Of a stretch of 64,000 bases of DNA, positions 58,357 to 64,000 are shown piece after piece. Below the pieces are notes generated by a model. It worked only from the letters and a program-made list of their open reading frames with translations, was not told where the DNA came from and ran no database searches. The translations under genes and the position numbers were made by a program. The DNA is from CAWBJO01 sp963789175. GTDB lineage: Bacteria; Pseudomonadota; Alphaproteobacteria; Rhizobiales; Aestuariivirgaceae. The stretch spans positions 1 to 64,000 of the forward strand of contig CAWBJO010000009.1 in NCBI GenBank assembly GCA_963789175.1, given 5' to 3'. The stretch's first letter is position 1. The number at the start of each line of letters is the position of its first letter.

Positions 58357-59014
58357 CTACTCGCCAGACGCCCGCCAGCCCGATAGATAACTCTCGGCGA
58401 TGTCCACCCGGGAATGGTTCACCCGCTCGCCAAACACGACAAGCCCGAGCGATTCCACGACAATGAGCATATCTAGGCGGAGTGTACGGTGATCGATGTA
58501 CCAGAGATCCAACGCAAGCTTGTGGCCCTCTGACAGAAATGTATTGCCGGAGACCTGCGCCCAACCCGTCAGCCCCGGTCGAACCCTGCAGCGCCGCACG
58601 CCGAGGCTCTCCCATTCCTGCAACAGTTTCCGGAAGCAGCGGACGCGGTCCGACAATGCTCATGTCCCCCTTGAGAACATTCCAAAGCTCAGGCAGCTCA
58701 TCAAGCCGGCTTCGACGCAGGAAACCCCCGAAGCGCGTGGTCCGCTCGTTATCCGGCAGTAGCGCTCCCGACTCATCCCGCCTGTCCAGCATCGATCTGA
58801 ACTTGATCATCAGGAAAGGCTTTCGATTGCGTCCAGCCCGGTACTGGGCGAACAGGATCGGCCGTCCAAGGTTAAGGAACACCGATAGCCCAAGCAGCAC
58901 GAGGATGGGAGCAATAGCCAAAAGGCCGAGGCTGCCGAAGGCAACGTCGACTAGACGCCTTGCGCCATCAGGCCTGTCCACTTCGACGGAGCGAGGCCCG
59001 GAATTGCGGTCCAT
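58357..59014 (-). CDS. Monotopic phosphoglycosyl transferase (sugar transferase), one frameshift
   Basis: Start MDRNSGPRSVEVDRPDGAR; then the re-entrant membrane helix VDVAFGSLGLLAIAPILVLL. The catalytic part is PFLMIKFRSMLDRRDESGAL and RRSRLDELPELWNVLKGDMS, followed by VGPRPLLP, with the D-E pair of the PglC/WcaJ family. The frame breaks just after PRPLLPE near 58640. One base shifted gives CRVRPGLTGWAQVSGN and LALDLWYIDHRTLRLDMLIV. Repaired length is about 219 residues. It attaches a sugar phosphate to undecaprenyl phosphate and so could start EPS repeats for the locus at 29-46 kb, though it lies 12 kb away from it. Confidence 0.88.
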
Positions 59015-59172
59015 TTGCTAGCGCCCCCTATCGATGCGCCACCGGCAGTCGATTTACCACAAAGCGGCACCCGAGATTTCCCATACAACCCCGCAACGCT
59101 GCAAGCCTCACGTTCCGGTCGTTTCCCCAGCGTTGCAGGCGACTGGGAGCCCGCCCTTCACAGGCAGCAGGC

Positions 59173-60153
59173 TCACTCCGCGGCGACTGCCATCGACCGT
59201 AAGGTCGCGGCAATCGCGCGATCGAAGGCAGCAAGCCCCGCGCCCGGTTCCGACAAGATGCTTCGAAAGCGGCGGCCGCACGGCTCGCCACGGAACATGC
59301 CCATGATTGGCTTGACAAGACTGAGGAACCGGGCACCGCGCCGGAGCTCGACCTCGACGTAGCCCCTGTAGCGGGCGAGTACTTCGACCCGCGACGGAAC
59401 GAACGCCGCATCGTCGAATATGCTGCCGTCGACTCCGGCCAGCAAATACGGCTGCTGATAGGCGGCGCGTCCCAGCATGACGCCGTCGACATGCGGAAGA
59501 TGAGCGCTCGCGGCTTCAAGGTCGGCGACGCCCCCGTTGATGACGATCGCGAGCTCGGGGTTGTCGCGCTTGAGGCGATAGACGCGGTCATAGTTGAGGG
59601 GCGGGATTTCGCGGTTCTCCCGCGGCGAGAGGCCCTTCAGCCATGCCTTTCGGGCGTGGACGATGAACGTCCGACAGCCGGCGGCGGCGATGCACTGGAC
59701 GAAGCGGTCGAGGTGTTCGTCCTCGTCCTGGTCGTCGATTCCGAGGCGGCACTTGACGGTAACGGGTATGCGAACGGCGTCGATCATCGCCGACACGCAC
59801 TCGGCGACGCGTGCCGGCTCGGCCATCAGGCAGGCGCCGAAGCGCCCTTCCTGCACGCGGTCGGACGGACAGCCGCAATTGAGGTTGATCTCAGCATAGC
59901 CGAATTCCTGGCCGACCCTGGCGGCAAGTGCGAGCTCCGCAGGATCGGAGCCACCGAGCTGGAGAGCCACGGGGCTTTCCAAGACGGAGAAGCCGAGCAG
60001 CGCATCGCGGTTACCGTAGCGGATCGCCGCTGCGGTGATCATTTCAGTGTAGAGCAGCGCCCGCCTCGTCATCAGACGGTGGAGGGACCGGCAGTGTCGG
60101 TCCGTCCAATCCATCATCGGGGCAACGGCGAAGATTTTTTCTTTTGGTTTCAA
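59173..60153 (-). CDS. dusA: tRNA-dihydrouridine(20/20a) synthase
   Basis: 326 residues, intact. VAPMMDWTDRHCRSLHRLMT is the FMN-binding start typical of DusA. NLNCGCPSDRVQEGRFGACL contains the catalytic cysteine. VNGGVADLEAASAHLPHVDGV and MLGRAAYQQPYLL follow. The enzyme reduces uridine 20/20a in the D loop of tRNAs. The 5' end of dusA is a known integration site for a family of genomic islands, and an integrase remnant lies directly upstream here. Confidence 0.96.
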   Translation of the reverse strand: MKPKEKIFAVAPMMDWTDRHCRSLHRLMTRRALLYTEMITAAAIRYGNRDALLGFSVLESPVALQLGGSDPAELALAARVGQEFGYAEINLNCGCPSDRVQEGRFGACLMAEPARVAECVSAMIDAVRIPVTVKCRLGIDDQDEDEHLDRFVQCIAAAGCRTFIVHARKAWLKGLSPRENREIPPLNYDRVYRLKRDNPELAIVINGGVADLEAASAHLPHVDGVMLGRAAYQQPYLLAGVDGSIFDDAAFVPSRVEVLARYRGYVEVELRRGARFLSLVKPIMGMFRGEPCGRRFRSILSEPGAGLAAFDRAIAATLRSMAVAAE

Positions 60154-60286
60154 CGGTTTATGTTACACTTCAATGGCCTAAATCGAGAACAGAATAGGAC
60201 CGAATGGGATGAAATTGCACGGGTTTGTACCCTGTTTGATCTGTGGCTGCACGGATTTTGCACGCTCATAGGACGACGCAAGTCAC

Positions 60287-60767
60287 ATGGGTACCATCGT
60301 CAAAACTCAACAAGGAAGTTGGCGAGCTCAGGTCCGCCGCAAGGGGCAATATGCCTCGCGAACCTTTCGCTTAAAAAACTCTTGCCGACACATGGATCGT
60401 CGAGACTGAGCGTTCTATCGACTTGGGCGGCATTTCCGTAAGAGGAACTATTCAAAGCCTGCACACACTCAACGATCTTATCGATTTGCATATTGCTGAC
60501 ATGCATGAAGTCGCTCGTCCATTGCGACGCTCTAAGAATGCAGTTCTCGCGGCATTGAAAAGAGACTTGGGCTCCTTATCAATCAGGGAGCTCAATCGCG
60601 AAAGCCTCATCGATTTTGGAAAGCGGAGGGCAAGGCAAGGTGCCGGTCCTGTCACCTTGGCAATCGACTTTTCTTATCTTGGAACCATCCTCACACATGC
60701 CGCCGCAATACATGGCCTCGCTGTAAGCCCCGATAGCGTTCGTCTGACCGGCTGCCTCGAACAGTAA
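60287..60767 (+). pseudogene. Tyrosine-recombinase (integrase) N-terminal remnant
   Basis: ATG 60287 gives MGTIVKTQQGSWRAQVRRKG and YASRTFRLK, an arm-type DNA-binding start of phage/island integrases. After one frameshift near 60375 come TWIVETERSIDLGG and a core-binding domain (LGSLSIRELNRESLIDFGKR; GPVTLAIDFSYLGTILTHAA). The frame stops at 60767 before any catalytic R-H-R-Y domain. Only about 160 of the expected about 400 residues are present, so it cannot recombine. It starts 134 bases from the dusA start codon, in the divergent direction, as in dusA-associated islands. Confidence 0.7.
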
Positions 60768-60809
60768 AGTAGCCCCTACTTCCTGCCGCCCGGCGATCGG
60801 GTCAAGTAA

Positions 60810-61262
60810 TCAACCGGGGCCGGCACTATCTACCTTCTTCCAGTCGCCCGTAGTGTTCCACCAACGATGGGGGTTTGCTTTGTCGTCGCGGCCCCTCGTG
60901 CGACTGACCAACATCTCGTGAACCTTTATCGTCTGCTCCTGGTAGCTGTGAACCTCGTAGATCGTCTCGATCACCTGCTTGAGTAGATCTTGATCATAGG
61001 GCAGTTCGAAGCTGACCTCGACCACGCCAGGACGCTTTCTCAACTCGATTTCCGCCCCAGCCGCAGCGCCCTCGAGCGGGCGATAGCGCTCAATGCCAGG
61101 TGCTGATTGCCAAGCATTCTGGTCATAGGCACCTTGCTTCAACGGTACGATGCGGCAGACACTCTCCATGATACGATCGACGTCTTCCCTCGGCGCCAGA
61201 ACGCGCATTGCGAACACGCGCTCCATGCGTACTGAAGGTGTTTCGAATGCCCCAAGAGCCAT
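60810..61262 (-). CDS. Stand-alone YqfO/Nif3-dimerisation-like (CutA1-fold) protein
   Basis: 150 residues from ATG 61262, with the site ggagggat before it. MRVLAPREDVDRIMESVCRI, then YDQNAWQSAPGIERYRPLEG and PYDQDLLKQVIETIYEVHSY with QEQTIKV, match the ferredoxin-like insertion domain of Nif3/YqfO proteins (pattern G-x-Y-D, F-R-P-L-x-G-A, H-x-Y-E-E-P). The tail RGRDDKANPHRWWNTTGDW is extra. Known relatives bind metal or act as regulatory modules. Function here is unknown. It is alone, next to the integrase remnant. Confidence 0.7.
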   Translation of the reverse strand: MALGAFETPSVRMERVFAMRVLAPREDVDRIMESVCRIVPLKQGAYDQNAWQSAPGIERYRPLEGAAAGAEIELRKRPGVVEVSFELPYDQDLLKQVIETIYEVHSYQEQTIKVHEMLVSRTRGRDDKANPHRWWNTTGDWKKVDSAGPG

Positions 61263-61750
61263 TGCTATCCCTCCGAGTTGCAGCAATCTTACATCAAGGC
61301 TCCTGACATCTGCGTGTCAGGAGAGGAGGCATGTTGGCGTCCTTGACCACGAAATGATTGCCAGCCGTCCGCTCAACTTGCCAAGGCCCAGGAAACTTGC
61401 GGCGCTGAACCATCCGCTAACTCCTCAAATGAAGCCTCCTACCCTATGGCGTTGAGTGCACGCCGGCCGGTAGGCGAAAGAGTTTGCGCAAATGGCGTCA
61501 GTCGCCTGTCGAATACACCTCACAACATTGTTGGTATTCCTGCCAAGGCCAAGCTTATACGATTGATGTAGTCGGAATCCCCCGTTCCAAAGAGCCGATT
61601 GCGGCGTCGATGTTTCTTACGGTTCATCTGCAACGAAACGAAGTGGGGTCTGTTAACAGAGTAAGCCGGACAGACCAATTTCCCCTTCCGAGGCGTCCTC
61701 CAATGGAGGTCTCGGCCTCCGGACCCTCACCGTTTTAAAGGAACCATTCC
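61263..61750. other. Intergenic region with two hairpins
   Basis: No convincing gene. At 61300-61323 ctcctgaca/tgtcaggag forms a perfect 9-bp stem with six-base loop. At 61688-61715 ccgag..cctcc aat ggagg..ctcgg forms a two-part stem about 35 bases before the YciE gene. The second lies in the YciE leader and may influence its translation. No T runs follow either. Confidence 0.4.
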
Positions 61751-62251
61751 ATGGCTAAACAACCCAAGAATCTTGACGATCTATTTCACGACACGTTGAA
61801 AGACATCTACTTCGCAGAGAAAAAGATCCTTTCCACCTTGCCCAAGATGGCGAAGGCTGCGCAGTCCCCCGAACTCAAGGCTGCGTTCGAAAAGCATCGT
61901 GGCGAAACGGAAGGCCAGGTGGACCGGCTCGAAAAAGTTTTCGGATTGATTGATAAAAATCCCCAAGGAAAGACGTGCGAAGCGATAATGGGACTCGTGA
62001 AGGAAGGCGAGGAGGTCATCAGCGAATACAAAGGATCTCCTGCGCTGGACGCAGGCCTTCTCGCGGTGGCCCAAGCCGTCGAGCACTATGAAATGTCCCG
62101 CTATGGAACCCTGAAGGCGTGGGGCAGAGAACTTGGGTTGAATGAGGCCGTCAGGCTTCTCGAGCAGACCTATCAGGAAGAAAAAAAGACCGACGAGGCG
62201 CTCTCCAAACTCGCCGAAACGGTCATAAACTACGAAGCTGAAGCTGCATAG
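61751..62251 (+). CDS. YciE-like ferritin-fold protein (DUF892)
   Basis: 166 residues, intact, with aaaggaacc as ribosome-binding site. LDDLFHDTLKDIYFAEKKIL is the DUF892 start. HRGETEGQVDRLEKVFGLI and VAQAVEHYEMSRYGTLKAWG carry the E/H residues expected to bind two metal ions in a four-helix bundle. YciE proteins are stress-induced ferritin-like proteins of unknown reaction. A strong terminator follows at 62275, so the gene is transcribed alone. Confidence 0.95.
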   Translation: MAKQPKNLDDLFHDTLKDIYFAEKKILSTLPKMAKAAQSPELKAAFEKHRGETEGQVDRLEKVFGLIDKNPQGKTCEAIMGLVKEGEEVISEYKGSPALDAGLLAVAQAVEHYEMSRYGTLKAWGRELGLNEAVRLLEQTYQEEKKTDEALSKLAETVINYEAEAA

Positions 62252-62274
62252 GTTAAGTGTGCTTTGACAGCGGA

Positions 62275-62302
62275 GGGCAATTCCTTGCGGAATTGCCCTT
62301 TT
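62275..62302 (+). terminator. Rho-independent terminator of the yciE-like gene
   Basis: gggcaattcc, loop ttgc, ggaattgccc, then tttt. A perfect 10-bp stem 23 bases after the stop codon. Confidence 0.9.
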
Positions 62303-62762
62303 CGTTCGAACGGGCACGCCTTGTTGAGAGGCGAGTGTGCCCAACCCTATCCCCAGCCCTTCTATTCGTCGCCACGCAAAGAAACAGCATGTCGTACACA
62401 ACGAACTATGATCCTAGAAACGGTCTGGGTCAGGATGGCTATCCCGCTCTCCACGATGACCGTGTCCCCTTGCTACACGGACAGAGGGCCATCTCCGGGC
62501 GGCCTAACGCGGAAAGATGGCCGCGTGTCCAACAATCGTAGTGTCCTTCCAGGACTACCTTCTGCCAATTGTTGGAACGAACCGGTATCGAAGCGGTTGC
62601 TCTACGTGATCGATCGTCAATTGGTTCGAGCTCAAACATTTGCTCAGCTAGAGCGTCGCAGGGCCTTCTAGCAAAACTCGGCTCAATCACAACGTCATCT
62701 CAATTCCGGGCAGTTGCACCAACTGCACCGCGCCCCTTCCATTGCCAAGGAGATTTATCGTT
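62303..62762. other. Intergenic region before the PhnA-like gene
   Basis: 460 bases with no supported gene; short frames on both strands show no homology. At 62574-62598 GGAAC, 16 bases, GGTT resembles the general-stress EcfG promoter (GGAAC-N16-CGTT) with one mismatch. Its distance of about 165 bases from the next start makes it a weak candidate. Confidence 0.3.
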
Positions 62763-63656
62763 ATGGCTTACCAAGAAACGCCGCTTAGTCGCGGTTCTCA
62801 TGACTCTTCCAGTGCATTCCCAGACATTCCGCCTGAGGATTCTTTGCCACTTAGGAATGCCAAAATTTCCTGGGGGGCGGTCTTGGCGGGGGCAGCATTG
62901 GCTTTGGTTGCTCAATTGGTGCTCAACATGCTGGGAATTGGAATTGGAGCGGCGACGCTTGACCCGACCTCTACTGGCAATCCGTCTGCTACCTCTCTTT
63001 CGATTGGGGCAGGCATTTGGTTTGCGGTTTCGGGGATACTGGCGGCGCTCATGGGAGGTTATGCGGCCGGGCGACTAGCCGGAAGGCCTGAGCAGACACC
63101 TGCCGGCTGGCATGGCCTGATCGCATGGGCCGTGTCCACGCTCGTGATCTTTTACCTCCTCACAACTGCGGTGGGTAGCATAGTCGGCGGAACTTTGAGC
63201 ACTATGACTTCTGTCGCGACCACCGCCAGCTCCGTGGTCCAGACCACTGCATCCAAGTCAGATAGCGGTGATTCCTTCTCTGCAATCGAGGATGCATTGC
63301 GCCAAGGCACAGGATCGGCAGGTTTGAGTGATGCGACCGTATCCGCAGTCCGCACTGCAGTAACGGGAACCGAGGAGCAGTCCGGAGAGGCGCGCGAACA
63401 AGCAGCTCAGGCAATTGCCCAGTCACAGAGCATACCGATTGAGCAAGCACGGACGCAGGTCGCCCAGTATGAGCAACAGTATCAAGACGCCAAGCAGACA
63501 GCTACCCAAGTGGCGGAGACGGCTACAAATGCTACATCCACAGCCGCCCTCTTCGGTGCCATCAGTCTCATTCTCGGTGCAGTTGCCGCTTGGTTTGGCG
63601 GGCGCAAAGGGGCCGCTGACCCTACTTTCCCAGTAGGCAGCCGGCGTCTACGTTGA
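62763..63656 (+). CDS. PhnA-like/YrzE-like membrane protein
   Basis: 297 residues from ATG 62763, with aaggag before it. Two helices (ISWGAVLAGAALALVAQLVL; SIGAGIWFAVSGILAALMGG) are followed by GYAAGRLAGRPEQTPAGWHG, a third helix (LIAWAVSTLVIFYLLTTAVG), a Ser/Thr/Ala-rich coiled-coil-like section (AREQAAQAIAQSQSIPIEQA) and a last helix before GGRKGA. Such proteins in Hyphomicrobiales are annotated PhnA-like without known function and are often near stress genes like yciE. It is intact and ends shortly before a terminator. Confidence 0.8.
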   Translation: MAYQETPLSRGSHDSSSAFPDIPPEDSLPLRNAKISWGAVLAGAALALVAQLVLNMLGIGIGAATLDPTSTGNPSATSLSIGAGIWFAVSGILAALMGGYAAGRLAGRPEQTPAGWHGLIAWAVSTLVIFYLLTTAVGSIVGGTLSTMTSVATTASSVVQTTASKSDSGDSFSAIEDALRQGTGSAGLSDATVSAVRTAVTGTEEQSGEAREQAAQAIAQSQSIPIEQARTQVAQYEQQYQDAKQTATQVAETATNATSTAALFGAISLILGAVAAWFGGRKGAADPTFPVGSRRLR

Positions 63657-63676
63657 TGTGGTTCACGGCTAGATGT

Positions 63677-63706
63677 GCCCAGTCAATAGTGGCTGGGCTC
63701 TTTCTT
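63677..63706 (+). terminator. Rho-independent terminator-like hairpin after the PhnA-like gene
   Basis: gcccag, ten-base loop, ctgggc, then tctttctt. It lies 20 bases after the stop codon of the PhnA-like gene. Confidence 0.6.
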
Positions 63707-64000
63707 GCTGCATCGATAGCGGCACTGGAAGTGCCAGTGGCGGCCGCCGGAGCACGCTTCATCTCGCACCAGGAACTATCACGCTTGTTTCCCGGCTCGT
63801 TCAGAGCCTTCGCAATGGGAATAGTTCAAGCCGACATATCCGCAAGACCCGATGGAAGATTGATGGTCAAAACAAGACACAGCACCGAAAATGGTCGCTG
63901 GAGCATTCGGTCTGGCAAGCTCTGCATATCTCTGGAAAGGACGCTAAAAGGTAAGACGACGTGTTCAAGAGTTAGGTTGGAAGGGGGATGGTATCGAACG
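63707..64000. other. Right edge, no gene recognised
   Basis: A short plus-strand frame crosses the terminator and runs to 63954, but its composition (many Ser, Arg, Trp, His) is not protein-like. Nothing else was seen before the window ends. Confidence 0.4.

Noticed and set aside
61484..61738. 84-codon frame before yciE
   Set aside because: Composition is not protein-like and it covers the hairpin in the yciE leader.
63673..63954. 93-codon frame at the right edge
   Set aside because: It starts at the terminator of the PhnA-like gene and has no recognisable features.
1..64000. tRNA, rRNA, CRISPR arrays and complete insertion sequences
   Set aside because: Looked for tRNA T-loop patterns, regular spaced repeats and transposase motifs. 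None were convincing, and only the integrase remnant at 60.3 kb was found.

Overview
The window looks like a chromosomal stretch from an alphaproteobacterium, most likely of the order Hyphomicrobiales (Rhizobiales). The basis is the GC-rich coding sequence, the rplM-rpsI pair, and a cobT/cobS neighbourhood with DUF1289 and two clan-AA (TIGR02281-type) aspartic proteases. YciE-like DUF892, PhnA-like and NodT genes and a Rhizobium-style ExoP/ExoF/LpsL exopolysaccharide (EPS) machine point the same way. The genus cannot be named from sequence alone.

Layout. (1) 1-2.6 kb is a decayed flank: the end of a VPLPA-CTERM-type protein, a second copy of its tail 1.2 kb further on, and a small secreted protein. 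(2) 2.6-9 kb holds a broken LuxR-type regulator, a SxtI/SxtK/SxtJ-like trio (carbamoyltransferase, DUF5989, SxtJ), UDP-glucose dehydrogenase and an SGNH hydrolase. (3) 8.7-12.5 kb is a first lipid-linked sugar module: GT-C membrane protein, UbiA-family phosphoribosyltransferase, HAD phosphatase, GtrA. (4) 12.8-22.4 kb holds a sulfotransferase, a CapD/WbpM 4,6-dehydratase, an operon of PIG-L deacetylase, DegT aminotransferase, ATP-grasp ligase, HAD and GT4, and a pectate-lyase-like protein. (5) 22.4-29.3 kb is a second lipid-linked sugar module: membrane protein, SMR-type transporter, epimerase, class III aminotransferase, fused HAD-UbiA and a DprE1-like FAD oxidase. (6) 29.5-46.6 kb is the Wzx/Wzy-type EPS core: O-antigen ligase/polymerase-like protein, GT4 enzymes, formyltransferase, Wzx flippase, polysaccharide deacetylase, ExoF-like export protein, ExoP-like co-polymerase/tyrosine kinase, TviB-type UDP-sugar dehydrogenase, UDP-glucuronate 4-epimerase and a flavoprotein. 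(7) 46.9-60.2 kb is mostly intact housekeeping: NodT-type outer membrane factor, VanZ, rpsI, rplM, enoyl-CoA hydratase, CoA-binding protein, histidine kinase, cobT, cobS, aspartic proteases, DUF1289, a phosphoglycosyl transferase and dusA. (8) 60.3-64 kb has an integrase remnant beside dusA, a YqfO/Nif3-like domain protein, YciE and a PhnA-like membrane protein.

Together the genes describe synthesis, export and heavy decoration of an acidic EPS. Sugar-nucleotide genes would supply UDP-GlcA, UDP-GalA and a HexNAcA. GT4 enzymes would build the repeat on a lipid started by the monotopic PGT, and Wzx, the Wzy-like protein, ExoP and ExoF would flip, polymerise and export it. Sulfation, carbamoylation, deacetylation, formylation and lipid-linked pentose transfer would decorate it. 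The two UbiA-centred modules are the most interesting part, because they resemble the actinobacterial decaprenyl-phosphate-arabinose route.

Caveat. Many genes between 9.8 and 46.6 kb are complete only if one or more single-base frameshifts are repaired, while most genes at 46.9-58.3 kb are intact. Coordinates of such genes give the full repaired span. Either the EPS region is pseudogenised or the assembly carries indel errors there. The sequence alone does not decide.
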